DNA of 57,998 nucleotides from UBA2365 sp964594045 (GCA_964594045.1 CAZQKR010000024.1:1-57998); one strand, 5' to 3'. Shown: positions 43,265 to 51,691, numbered from the stretch's first letter. Made by a program: numbers and translations. Notes: generated by a model from the sequence alone, not told the origin.

Positions 43265-45061
43265 TTAATCATCTAATTTCAAGACCTGAATAAAAGCAGT
43301 TTGAGGAACCTGAACGCTGCCAAACTGGCGCATTTTCTTTTTACCTTTCTTTTGCTTTTCCAAAAGCTTCCTTTTCCTGGTGATATCACCACCATAGCAT
43401 TTGGCTGTTACGTCTTTTCTCAATGCAGAAATTGTTTCTCTTGCAATGATCTTTTGGCCAATAGATGCCTGAATAGCAATGACAAATTGCTGTCTCGGTA
43501 ATAATTCCTTTAATTTGGCACACATTCTTCTACCGAAAGATTGTGCCTTTGATCTGTGTATCAGGGATGAAAATGCATCTACGCGTTCTCCATTCAACAA
43601 AATATCCATTTTGATCAGATCAGATTCACGATAATCCAGAGGAGAATAGTCAAAAGAAGCATAACCTCGGGAAATGGACTTGAGTTTGTCATAAAAATCA
43701 AACACGATCTCAGCAAGAGGCAGATGGTAACTCATTTCAACCCTGGTTTCCGTCAGATAATCCTGACTGATCAGAATTCCTCTTTTATCCAGGCAAAGAT
43801 TCATGATCTGACCGATATACTCAGGTTTTGTGATGATCTGAGCAAGAATAAATGGTTCTTCAACTTTTTCAAGATAATTCGCTTCGGGAAGATCATTGGG
43901 TGTATGGATCGTCAGCTTCTGGCCTGAAGTTGTATATGCAAAATAGGACACGTTGGGCACAGTTGTGATCACATCCTGATCGAACTCCCTGGAAAGTCTT
44001 TCCTGAACAATTTCAAGATGAAGCATCCCCAAAAAACCACATCTGAATCCAAATCCGAGTGCATTTGAAGATTCGGGTTCAAACACCAATGAGGCATCAT
44101 TGAGTTGCAGTTTTTCCAATGAATCCCTCAAATCTTCATAATCCTCATTATCCATGGGAAAAATACCTGCAAAAACCATTGGTTTGACCTCTTCAAACCC
44201 TTTTATGGCATGCAAACATGGTTTATTGACATGAGTTATGGTATCACCCACTTTGATCTCCTTGGAATCCTTGATGCCTGTGATGATGTATCCAACGTCT
44301 CCTGCGGAAATTGAATTTTTAGGTATCTGGTACAACTGGAGTATGCCCACTTCATCGGCGTTATATTCTTTACCTGTGTTGACAAATCTGACCAGATCGT
44401 TTTTCCTGATCTCCCCGTTAAATACCCTGAAATAGGCGATTACACCCCTGAATGAATTGAATACGGAATCAAAAATCAAGGCCTGAAGAGGAGCTTCGGT
44501 ATTTCCTTTAGGGGATGGTATCTTTTCAACGATCTGTTCCAGTATTTCTGCTACGCCTTCTCCGGTTTTACCGCTTGCTTTAATGATATCTGTCTGTTTA
44601 CAACCTATCAGATCAATGATTTGATCTGAAACTTCATCAATATTGGCTGCTTCCATATCGATTTTGTTCAGAACCGGAATTATTTCAAGGTCGTGCTCAA
44701 TGGCAAGATACAAGTTTGAAATGGTTTGAGCCTGAATACCCTGAGTGGCATCCACAAGCAGAAGAGCACCTTCACATGCAGCAATTGATCTTGAAACCTC
44801 ATAGGAGAAATCCACATGACCGGGTGTATCTATCATGTTCAGAATGTATCGTTGACCATCGGAAGGGCAGTCATAATACATTTGTATTGCATGGCTTTTG
44901 ATCGTGATACCCCTTTCCCGCTCAAGATCCATACTGTCCATGACCTGATCTTTTTTGTCTCTTTCATTGATAGACTGGGTCAAATCAAGCAACCTGTCGG
45001 ACAAAGTACTTTTGCCGTGATCAATATGCGCAATAACACAAAAATTCCTGATGTTCTTCAT
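43265..45061 (-). CDS. lepA: Elongation factor 4 (LepA), ribosomal GTPase
   Basis: A 598-residue translational GTPase that acts on stalled or mis-translocated ribosomes. G1 AHIDHGKST (residues 10-18), switch RGITIKSHAIQM, DTPGHVDFSYE, NKIDM and SGKTGEGV are all present, and the C-terminus has the LepA-specific KCYGGDITRKRKLLEKQKKG, ending VPQTAFIQVLKLDD. The start is ATG 45061; the ORF extends upstream to 45124, but those residues do not match the family. A TATATTTG element ends nine bases before the ATG, so the mRNA is nearly leaderless. Leads a two-gene unit with the PHP phosphatase. Confidence 0.97.
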   Translation of the reverse strand: MKNIRNFCVIAHIDHGKSTLSDRLLDLTQSINERDKKDQVMDSMDLERERGITIKSHAIQMYYDCPSDGQRYILNMIDTPGHVDFSYEVSRSIAACEGALLLVDATQGIQAQTISNLYLAIEHDLEIIPVLNKIDMEAANIDEVSDQIIDLIGCKQTDIIKASGKTGEGVAEILEQIVEKIPSPKGNTEAPLQALIFDSVFNSFRGVIAYFRVFNGEIRKNDLVRFVNTGKEYNADEVGILQLYQIPKNSISAGDVGYIITGIKDSKEIKVGDTITHVNKPCLHAIKGFEEVKPMVFAGIFPMDNEDYEDLRDSLEKLQLNDASLVFEPESSNALGFGFRCGFLGMLHLEIVQERLSREFDQDVITTVPNVSYFAYTTSGQKLTIHTPNDLPEANYLEKVEEPFILAQIITKPEYIGQIMNLCLDKRGILISQDYLTETRVEMSYHLPLAEIVFDFYDKLKSISRGYASFDYSPLDYRESDLIKMDILLNGERVDAFSSLIHRSKAQSFGRRMCAKLKELLPRQQFVIAIQASIGQKIIARETISALRKDVTAKCYGGDITRKRKLLEKQKKGKKKMRQFGSVQVPQTAFIQVLKLDD

Positions 45062-45069
45062 ATTGCCGG

Positions 45070-45077
45070 CAAATATA
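45070..45077 (-). promoter_or_regulatory. TAnnTTTG -7 element of lepA
   Basis: TATATTTG on the minus strand, ending nine bases before the lepA ATG at 45061. It sits where a leaderless or nearly leaderless transcript would need it. Confidence 0.5.
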
Positions 45078-45222
45078 CAATTTTTCAGATTTTCGTGAAT
45101 AAATTGTTGACTTTTGAATTCCAATAAGTAATTGATTAAGTGAATATATCGACTTGAAAAACGTCAATTATGTCTGTTTTTATTCACTGGTCCAAAATAA
45201 AATGAAAAATATATTGCAATTT

Positions 45223-45252
45223 TTTGTAATATGTTTTTTTTTAGTAAATTTG
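45223..45252 (+). promoter_or_regulatory. Full promoter of the structured leader/glycosyltransferase unit
   Basis: TTTG (45223-45226), 18 bases, TAAATTTG (45245-45252). Start site about 45259; the next CDS begins 272 bases later. Confidence 0.6.
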
Positions 45253-45257
45253 TATCG

Positions 45258-45430
45258 TCAAAGCTGATTTGATACTTTCTTACAACCGGTATTGTGGATC
45301 AATACTATCTTACCCATCAGGGTACATCCCAAAAACAGTCGATCCACAGTACTGGTTAGAAAGGTCAAGGGGTTCTTCCGGTCACTTATGGTACAGATAG
45401 ATTTTTGTCAAGACAAATCCAATAAACTTG
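45258..45430 (+). ncRNA. Candidate structured RNA, independent or a leader (6S-like?)
   Basis: Between the promoter and the glycosyltransferase lies a long imperfect stem: 45274-45300 pairs with 45341-45365. CTTTCT/AGAAAG is followed by an internal bulge, then CCGGTATTGTGGATC pairs with GATCCACAGTACTGG, with two of the pairs G-U, as expected for RNA. The 40-base loop contains ACCC ATCA GGGT (45312-45323). A second hairpin TTTGT CAAG ACAAA follows at about 45405-45420. The right-hand limit is a guess; I see no intrinsic terminator. It could be a 6S-Flavo-like RNA, a cis-regulatory leader or an uncharacterised ncRNA. Confidence 0.4.
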
Positions 45431-45530
45431 TACTGTTTTCACTTTTTCTTCATATAATAATTATACTTTTGTTTCCTTCAGAATTGAATGGAAGTGTTTT
45501 ATGTATTTGATCAATTAAATATTCAATGTT

Positions 45531-46277
45531 TTGGGAGGGATTTTAGTCATCATACCTACATATAATGAAAAGGAAAATGTCAGGAAAATTACGGCAGCCA
45601 TAAGAGCCTTGCCTGTTCATTTTGATATTTTGTTTGTAGATGATGGCTCTCCTGACGGAACGGGTTCCATTATCAGGGAATTGATGCAAACGGATGAACA
45701 AATTTTTCTGATAGAAAGGTCAGGTAAACTCGGACTAGGTACAGCCTATATTGCGGGTTTCAAGTACGGATTGGAGCACGGTTATCATTTCATTTGCGAA
45801 ATGGATGCAGATTTCAGTCACCAGCCGAAAGACCTGGTGAGATTGGTGAAAGCATGCGATAACAATTATTTTGATCTTTCAGTCGGTTCAAGATATGTCA
45901 AAGGAGGCGGAATCCAGAACTGGCCATCGGACAGATTGTTCCTTTCTTATGGTGCATCACTTTATGTACGCCTGGTCACATGGATGAATGTAAAAGACCC
46001 CACTGCAGGTTTTGTTTGTTACAAACGGCAGGTGCTTGAAACTATTGATCTTGACAAAATTAAATTTGTTGGTTATGCGTTCCAGATCGAGATGAAGTTT
46101 GCTGCGAGATCTCTTGGATTCAGATTGAAGGAAATTCCAATAGTCTTTACCGACAGGGTGGAAGGCATCTCCAAAATGAATAAATCCATTATTTCAGAAG
46201 CAATTTTTGGAGTGATCAAAATGAAATGGAACAGCTTTTGGACTTCCTACAGAATCAAAAGACTACATAACGAATAG
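45531..46277 (+). CDS. Polyprenol monophosphomannose synthase-like glycosyltransferase (GT2)
   Basis: A 248-residue cytoplasmic GT-A glycosyltransferase of the dolichyl-phosphate beta-D-mannosyltransferase (DPM1) group, which makes polyprenyl-phosphate-mannose for cell-surface glycosylation. Motifs: VIIPTYNEKENV at the start, DDGSPDGTGSIIRE, CEMDADFSHQPKDL (DxD), VKDPTAGFVCYKR and IVFTDRVEGISKMNKSI. There are no membrane helices, unlike DPMS types with C-terminal anchors. The only reasonable start is TTG at 45531 (an in-frame stop lies at 45516). Preceded by a structured leader. Confidence 0.92.
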   Translation: MGGILVIIPTYNEKENVRKITAAIRALPVHFDILFVDDGSPDGTGSIIRELMQTDEQIFLIERSGKLGLGTAYIAGFKYGLEHGYHFICEMDADFSHQPKDLVRLVKACDNNYFDLSVGSRYVKGGGIQNWPSDRLFLSYGASLYVRLVTWMNVKDPTAGFVCYKRQVLETIDLDKIKFVGYAFQIEMKFAARSLGFRLKEIPIVFTDRVEGISKMNKSIISEAIFGVIKMKWNSFWTSYRIKRLHNE

Positions 46278-46282
46278 GTATT

Positions 46283-47386
46283 TCAATCAAATTTTATTTT
46301 GGATACCAGCTCTTTGAGATTCACATGGTCCTGAATCAGATTGATCGCCCTGGTCACTTTCCAGGGTGTATGCCTGTTGATCTTAACTTCTATCTTGGAA
46401 ATACTGACAACACAACTATAGGTATCCAGATCAGTATGGATGACCGGAAGACTGTGCCGATCAATGTAATTGAGGGTTTCCGCATCGAGGTCCACTTGTC
46501 CAGTCAGCACAATCCCAGCCAAAGGATTTTCCTCCAGCTTGAGCATATGGGTCAACATTTTGAGTCTGTCGATGGCTTTCCCGGCAAATTTCGAATTTGA
46601 TATCAATAAAATGTCTTCCGGCACTTTGATGTCATTTAGATCCAGTAATGTACCCGCCAGCGTATTGGCTACCTTATTGTGCATTTTTTGCTCATTGAAA
46701 AGCACTTTCCCCTTTATAGCCTTGTTGATGGTCTCCATGATCGGGTAGGCCAGGACACGGTCATATGGAACTACGCCTAATAAAGGTATTTTATTCATAT
46801 CCAGCCATTTGCCAACATAATACCTGACTTTTTCCAACTTTTCGGGCATCACTTTGTTAATAACGACACCAATAATTGGAACCTTTTTTTCTCTGAATAG
46901 GGAGGTTGTCATATTGAGCATATCGATCGTCTTCCCGATACCACCCTCGACCACCATCACAATTCCGGCGTTCAGGATCTGCGCAACGCGGGCATTGCTG
47001 ATATCCGCAACAGTTCCGACACCGGGATGCCCCGTACCTTCGTATATCACCAGATCATAAGCCTTATTCAGTTTTTCAGAAGCATTAATGATCTTTTCCC
47101 GGTAATCGAATGAACCCGGGTTGTCCAGATAAAGCTCGGTCGCTCCCTTTCCAAGAATAACTGGGCTATGCAATTCTGCAACTATTTCAAAATCAATCAG
47201 ATCAGAAAATAGTAAGATATCCTTGTCCACTTTCAGATTACCAATGTCCAAAAATTGCTGACCCACAGGTTTTGAATATCCAACATTAATACCCAGGTTT
47301 TTCAATGCATAGATCAACCCTAATGTTGTTGTGGTTTTTCCCACATGCTGAGAACTTGCAGCTACATAAATATTGTTTAATTTCAT
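46283..47386 (-). CDS. BioD-like/DRTGG domain protein (Pta N-terminal family)
   Basis: A 367-residue protein equal to the regulatory N-terminal half of long phosphotransacetylases (COG0857) without the catalytic part. A BioD-like P-loop domain comes first (YVAASSQHVGKTTTTLGL; DLVIYEGTGHPGVGTVADIS), then VKDKD-like spacing and a DRTGG domain (about 250-340, GIVLTGQVDLDAETLNYID, LPVIHTDLDTYSCV). It may sense a nucleotide and regulate acetyl-phosphate or another pathway; function is inferred. ATG start. Convergent with the glycosyltransferase, five bases apart. Confidence 0.88.
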   Translation of the reverse strand: MKLNNIYVAASSQHVGKTTTTLGLIYALKNLGINVGYSKPVGQQFLDIGNLKVDKDILLFSDLIDFEIVAELHSPVILGKGATELYLDNPGSFDYREKIINASEKLNKAYDLVIYEGTGHPGVGTVADISNARVAQILNAGIVMVVEGGIGKTIDMLNMTTSLFREKKVPIIGVVINKVMPEKLEKVRYYVGKWLDMNKIPLLGVVPYDRVLAYPIMETINKAIKGKVLFNEQKMHNKVANTLAGTLLDLNDIKVPEDILLISNSKFAGKAIDRLKMLTHMLKLEENPLAGIVLTGQVDLDAETLNYIDRHSLPVIHTDLDTYSCVVSISKIEVKINRHTPWKVTRAINLIQDHVNLKELVSKIKFD

Positions 47387-47418
47387 CGCTGGTCAATTTT
47401 CCGTATAGATACTCTACT

Positions 47419-47426
47419 CAAAACTA
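47419..47426 (-). promoter_or_regulatory. TAnnTTTG -7 element of the BioD-like gene
   Basis: TAGTTTTG on the minus strand, 32 bases before the ATG at 47386; no clear -33 TTG. Confidence 0.4.
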
Positions 47427-47616
47427 AAGATGGAATCTATAAATTCTTCCATGGCTGCAATACTACATTTTTTATTGATCATGATGCAGATTACATTCCA
47501 AATAATTGTTTTTAAAAACAATCCGATTTTGGACAAATATCCGTTTTAACAAGATCAATTGCAAAGATCCGGTCACCTGAATAAAGCTAAAAAATCAAAT
47601 CAACGACAGGAAAAAT

Positions 47617-48651
47617 TCAGGGAGATACAAATTTTTCAGGCAGCTTTTTGTCTGTCAAAGTTAATAAAAATGCGATCAGTGCAGATTTATCCTCTTCGGA
47701 TAGCTGGATTCCGCCACGATGCACATTTTTCATATTGCTGTCGGCATACGGACTATATTGTAATCCTTCGCTATAGAAATTGACAACTTCCCTGAGTGTT
47801 TTGAATCTTCCGTCATGCATATAAGGAGCGGTATAAGCCAGGTTCCTGAGTGAGGGTACTTTGAATTTACCCCTGTCCAGCTCAAGTTTGGTAAAAGACT
47901 CGTACCCCGGATGCATTTCATCTTCCGAATCCAAAGCGTTGTTATGAAAACCAGTGTTGGTAAATAATGGATCGCCGTGACAATGAAAACAATCGCCCTC
48001 TTCAGTAAAAAACAATTCGTATCCTCTCATTTCCAGGCTGGTTGGAGTTTCCTGGCCGGCTATAATACTGTCAAATCTGGTTTCAAAGGATATGATAGAC
48101 CTCACAAATTGAGCCAGCGCTTTTTCCACCATACCCTGGTTGATCGGGTTTTCACCGAAAGCCTGGTAAAACAAGGCAGGATATTGTTCGTCGTTGTTCA
48201 ATTTTTGCAAAAAACTTTCCCACCCGTTATGCAATTCTGCTATGGTAACATCAATATCATCTTCAATGCTTTTGATTTTTCCTGTCCATGAGTAACGCTG
48301 GTAATACCCGATATTGAACAATGGCATGGTATTCATGGTCATTAACTGGCCATGTATGCCTGTGGAAAAAGTCATCGTATCGGAAAATGCGTTTTCAGGT
48401 TGGTGACAGGTTGCACAACTGAATTTTCCGTTGGATGACATGATCGGGTCAAAAAAAAGTCTTTTGCCCACTGCAACTCCTTTAAGGGTCAACGGGTTGC
48501 TTTCCGGGACAAAGATCGTTGGATAATTGACCGGAATATCCAGCATATAAGGTGTCGGATCGTATGTACCAAGCTCACTGTTCTTCCCGTTGTTGCAGCC
48601 CCAGATCGTCATCATGAGTAGTAGTAATTTCCACGGGTAGTCTTTAAACAT
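47617..48651 (-). CDS. Diheme cytochrome c peroxidase family (MbnH/MauG-like) lipoprotein
   Basis: A 344-residue exported diheme protein. The start at ATG 48651 gives a lipobox ending at C19 (LLMMTIWGC). Two heme c motifs, CATCH (79-83) and CFHCH (221-225), bracket the usual bridging tryptophan (YSWTGK, about W122). The segment AYTAPYMHDGRFKTLREVV keeps the Met/His pattern of classical CCPs. Near the MbnP-like gene, however, the best analogue is MbnH, which oxidises a Trp of MbnP with peroxide. It is probably inner- or outer-membrane anchored, facing the periplasm. Whether it detoxifies H2O2 or modifies its partner is not decided by sequence. Confidence 0.92.
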   Translation of the reverse strand: MFKDYPWKLLLLMMTIWGCNNGKNSELGTYDPTPYMLDIPVNYPTIFVPESNPLTLKGVAVGKRLFFDPIMSSNGKFSCATCHQPENAFSDTMTFSTGIHGQLMTMNTMPLFNIGYYQRYSWTGKIKSIEDDIDVTIAELHNGWESFLQKLNNDEQYPALFYQAFGENPINQGMVEKALAQFVRSIISFETRFDSIIAGQETPTSLEMRGYELFFTEEGDCFHCHGDPLFTNTGFHNNALDSEDEMHPGYESFTKLELDRGKFKVPSLRNLAYTAPYMHDGRFKTLREVVNFYSEGLQYSPYADSNMKNVHRGGIQLSEEDKSALIAFLLTLTDKKLPEKFVSP

Positions 48652-48667
48652 AGAATTTGGATTTAAT

Positions 48668-49435
48668 TTAATAGATGAATTCAATATCCGGTAATGGGGG
48701 AGAAACAGAAAAAACAGTGGCCCCATTCGCCTTCAGGATCTCCTGAGCTTCCTGCTTGTCCATAATACCGAATCCGAACCTCTCAAAATCATAGATTTCC
48801 GGATTTTGAAGCCATTCGTTCAGGTCCATTTTCAGGTCCATGGAGTAATTATTGCCATCAATGATCATTTCTTCCATTTCCAGCGTTACCCTTAAATAAT
48901 TCTGATTGCCATAGGTTGGACCGGTATGTAAATTAAAATCTTTGATCTTCCCAGTGCCCAATGAATCTGCTGTCACTTCAAATCTCATGTAATGGTATCC
49001 GCCTCCTAAAATCGCAGGCCATTTAAAATTGATCATATCCAGTTCAGTCGGGTAGGCATTTTCTTTATTTTTATTTTCATCCAGTCCAAATACAAATCTG
49101 ATTTTGTTATAAGTCCCGGGTGGAATGTTTTTTAATACGAAGCTTTTGGTATCGTTCCTTCCCAATTCAAAATAATGCTTCATGGAAAATGCAACGCTGT
49201 TTCCGTCAATGTCAATCAGTTCAAAATCTGAATAAATTTTTTGCAAACGCCGTAACTTGTACGGGTGGCCGGCAGGTGATTTGTATACCCATTCATTCAA
49301 AATCAGGCTTTTGCCGGCAATATGCTGCACCAGATTGATCGTCAGATTTCCGCTTTCAGGTTTTTTCTCGCAGGAGATGAAAAAGAAAGGCAAAACCAAA
49401 ATAAATAAAGAAAATCTCAGCTGTTCCTGTCTCAT
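48668..49435 (-). CDS. MbnP-like copper-binding lipoprotein
   Basis: A 255-residue lipoprotein (FFFISC lipobox, Cys about 22) of the MbnP family, beta-sandwich proteins found with MauG-like diheme enzymes in copper-associated operons. Typical features: LTINLVQHIAGKSLILNEWV at the start of the mature part, RFVFGLDENKNKENAYP, DMINFKWPAILGGGYHYMRF (relatives have W near this position), and DLKMDLNEWLQ. Trp residues near 48, 139 and 209 are candidates for the modified residue. It precedes the diheme gene by 16 bases, so the pair is one operon. Confidence 0.88.
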   Translation of the reverse strand: MRQEQLRFSLFILVLPFFFISCEKKPESGNLTINLVQHIAGKSLILNEWVYKSPAGHPYKLRRLQKIYSDFELIDIDGNSVAFSMKHYFELGRNDTKSFVLKNIPPGTYNKIRFVFGLDENKNKENAYPTELDMINFKWPAILGGGYHYMRFEVTADSLGTGKIKDFNLHTGPTYGNQNYLRVTLEMEEMIIDGNNYSMDLKMDLNEWLQNPEIYDFERFGFGIMDKQEAQEILKANGATVFSVSPPLPDIEFIY

Positions 49436-49615
49436 ATACTAATTATTACATGATACAATAATACACACTTTATCCATAAAATTCAAGCATTTCCGACTTT
49501 GTTAAAACCATTCAAAATATGTAGACGTGGTCTAAATAAATAATCAACTTCAAATAAGTGGATTTTTTCAGTTTTTGAAGTGATATCAGCAGGATAAAAT
49601 GGTTTGTGGGGGAAA

Positions 49616-49896
49616 GAAATTGTTCAATAATTATATAGATAGCTGAAAATGACTGACCATCCCTGAAAGGGAATATCCGGTAAGTATTCAAGGGAGGGAA
49701 AACGAAGTGACGGTTCAGCCAAAAGTCAGGGTGAAGCACCTTTTTTGGATTATAAATGCTGACAAGCTTGCTTCGTCAGTAATATAAATACTGACACGCA
49801 AAGCATCGTCAGTATCGTAGATGCTGACAAGCTTGCTTCGTCAGTAATCGTCAGTAATTTGCTTGCAAGCATTAAGATACATTTTTAAACAACTTC
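49616..49896. mobile_element. MITE-like repeat copy C
   Basis: A 281-base element whose left end GAAATTGTTCAATAATTATA and right end ATACATTTTTAAACAACTTC are imperfect inverted complements. It has GAATATCCGG (49671-49680), AGGGAGGGAA (49691-49700), AAGTCAGGGTGAAGC, and two identical 25-base units (49758-49782, 49822-49846), TGCTGACAAGCTTGCTTCG followed by TCAGTA, with one CTGACACGCAAAGCATCGTCA between them. Longer than copy B because of unit gain. No transposase gene. Confidence 0.75.
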
Positions 49897-49915
49897 GTTT
49901 TTTTAAATCTTTGAC

Positions 49916-49966
49916 TCTTCTGTGCAGGATGTGATACAAAAAAATCTTCTTCTTTGCACAGAAGAT
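49916..49966. promoter_or_regulatory. Overlapping alternative hairpins upstream of the ABC ATPase
   Basis: TCTTCTGTGCA (49916-49926) pairs perfectly with TGCACAGAAGA (49955-49965; 28-base loop). The same AGAAGAT (49960-49966) also pairs with ATCTTCT (49944-49950; 9-base loop). The two cannot coexist. It lies 19 bases from the end of repeat copy C and 85 bases before the ABC gene. An attenuator-like switch, or simply a repeat-derived palindrome; unproven. Confidence 0.35.
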
Positions 49967-50050
49967 ATTGGAATAACATTGGTAATCACCATGAACCGGG
50001 CAAATTAATGTAAAAAGTTTGCCTTCTATTCTTCAGGTTGCGTAATTTGC

Positions 50051-51616
50051 ATGATAAAAGTGAGCAAATTGGATAAAACCTTGCTTGAGATCAGCAATTA
50101 TTGCCTGGATATTCCGGCAGAAGGCAGGAAACAGCCTGTTCTGAAAGGTATTGATTTAAAGATCAAACCGGGAGAATCCATCGCGATCATCGGGCCTTCA
50201 GGTTCGGGGAAGTCCATGCTGGCCTTGAGTATAATGGGACTGATCCCGGGATACCTGGATGCCGAAACCACTGGCAAAATTGCCTTATTTTTAGATGATT
50301 CCCGGAAATCCAATCCAACTATTCAGGGACAACCAGGCTGGAACACAATGTGGAGAAGAAGTACCGGAATGATTTTTCAGGATCCGGCAACATGTTTCAA
50401 CCCTTTGATGACATGCGGCAAGCAAATTGATGAAGTATTGATTTGCAGGAAAAATTTGAAAAAAACTGCTGCAAAAAGCGCAACGCTGGCATTTATGCAA
50501 GAGACAGGTCTTGAAAACCCCGGAGCACTGTACCATGCATTTCCTCACCAGCTTTCAGGTGGTCAACTGCAAAGAATGTCAATTGCCATGGCGCTCATCG
50601 GTCAACCGGAATTGCTCGTTGCAGATGAACCGGCCAGCAACCTGGACAAGGAGAATAAAAGAGAATTGATACGCCTGATCAGGCAGCTCCGCGAACAAAG
50701 TCAAATTGCGCTGATCTATATCACTCATGATATTGAAGAAGCTAAGGAAATTTCAGAAAGGATACTGGTGATGCAGGAAGGGAAATTATGTGACAACAAA
50801 GATTTGATGGCAAATCCAGGCCTGATTTCCGGAATTAACCCTGAAACACATTCCTCTCAACAAGAATACGGAACCAAATTTAATCATCTGACTGACAAAC
50901 CGCTCATTGAGGTTTCAGCTCTTACGAAACAGTTTGTGCGTAAAAATTTTTGGGGCAGACCATTCAATCGGGTAAAGGTACTGGATAATGTTCATCTCCG
51001 GATCCGACGGAATGAAACTGTAGGGCTAATGGGTAGCTCAGGAAGTGGAAAAAGTACGCTTGGAAGATTGATTTTGGGGCTTGAAAAACCTGATCACGGG
51101 CAAATCCTGGTGGATGGACAAGAATTGTCAGAACTTTCATTTTCGCAATACAAAGAAATCAGGAGAAAAATCCAGGTGGTTTATCAAAATCCCTATAACA
51201 CATTAAACCCCAGAATGCGCATTTTATCATTGGTCAGAGAACCCCTCGAAGTGCATCATTTACTGAAGAATACTGAGGAACGAAATGAAAAAGCCAGGCA
51301 ATTGCTGATGTCATGCGGGATTCCTGAAAACCTGCATCGGCACTACACCTTTCAATTATCGGGTGGACAGAGGCAAAGAGTGGCTATCGCGAGGGCGATG
51401 ATACTCGATCCCGAATTTGTTGTCCTGGATGAATGCGTTTCTTCTCTGGATGTGGAGACAAGAAAAAGCATACTTGAATTGCTGATTTTTTTCAAGAAAC
51501 ACAAAAATGTGGCTTATCTATTTATTTCTCATGATGAAAAGACGGTCAGATGGTTTTCAGACAGCGTTTTTATTCTTCAGGAAGGCCACCTTTTCACAAT
51601 GGATCAGGGATCCTGA
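50051..51616 (+). CDS. Fused dual-ATPase of a peptide-type ABC transporter (OppD-OppF-like)
   Basis: A 521-residue cytoplasmic protein with two complete ABC ATPase domains. First: Walker A GPSGSGKS (48-55), FQDPATCFNPLM (Q-loop), LSGGQLQRMS, LLVADEPASNLD, ITHDIEEA. Second: GSSGSGKST (about 328-336), VYQNPYNTLNPRMRI (about 380), LSGGQRQRVAIARA (about 436), FVVLDECVSSLD, FISHDEKT. The NPLMT and NPRM residues after the Q-loop are the OppD/OppF signature, so it powers uptake or export of peptides, or nickel or siderophore-like ligands. The H-loop residues are present. No permease or binding protein is adjacent; it must act with genes elsewhere. Confidence 0.93.
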   Translation: MIKVSKLDKTLLEISNYCLDIPAEGRKQPVLKGIDLKIKPGESIAIIGPSGSGKSMLALSIMGLIPGYLDAETTGKIALFLDDSRKSNPTIQGQPGWNTMWRRSTGMIFQDPATCFNPLMTCGKQIDEVLICRKNLKKTAAKSATLAFMQETGLENPGALYHAFPHQLSGGQLQRMSIAMALIGQPELLVADEPASNLDKENKRELIRLIRQLREQSQIALIYITHDIEEAKEISERILVMQEGKLCDNKDLMANPGLISGINPETHSSQQEYGTKFNHLTDKPLIEVSALTKQFVRKNFWGRPFNRVKVLDNVHLRIRRNETVGLMGSSGSGKSTLGRLILGLEKPDHGQILVDGQELSELSFSQYKEIRRKIQVVYQNPYNTLNPRMRILSLVREPLEVHHLLKNTEERNEKARQLLMSCGIPENLHRHYTFQLSGGQRQRVAIARAMILDPEFVVLDECVSSLDVETRKSILELLIFFKKHKNVAYLFISHDEKTVRWFSDSVFILQEGHLFTMDQGS

Positions 51617-51640
51617 TCAAGTAATATATTGCTTTGCATA

Positions 51641-51671
51641 TTTGCCAATTTGCGTCAAATCATTAGCTTTG
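51641..51671 (+). promoter_or_regulatory. Promoter of the GT39-like membrane protein gene
   Basis: TTTG (51641-51644), 19 bases, TAGCTTTG (51664-51671), with the start codon at 51692. Close match to consensus, so the 5' extension of the frame to 51629 is not translated. Confidence 0.65.
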
Positions 51672-51691
51672 TTTATCATAAAAGCCAAGGT

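Larger units (their letters stand above)
49436..50050. other. Divergent intergenic region with repeat copy C and switching hairpins
   Basis: 615 bases between the MbnP operon and the ABC ATPase. It holds repeat copy C (49616-49896) and a pair of overlapping hairpins (49916-49966). No other gene is convincing. Confidence 0.5.

Noticed and set aside
45292..45510. 72-codon frame between the structured RNA and the glycosyltransferase
   Set aside because: It begins inside the long stem, lacks an ATG, and its composition looks random.
49512..49739. 75-codon minus-strand frame over repeat copy C
   Set aside because: Half of it is the repeat; no sign of selection or of a start site.
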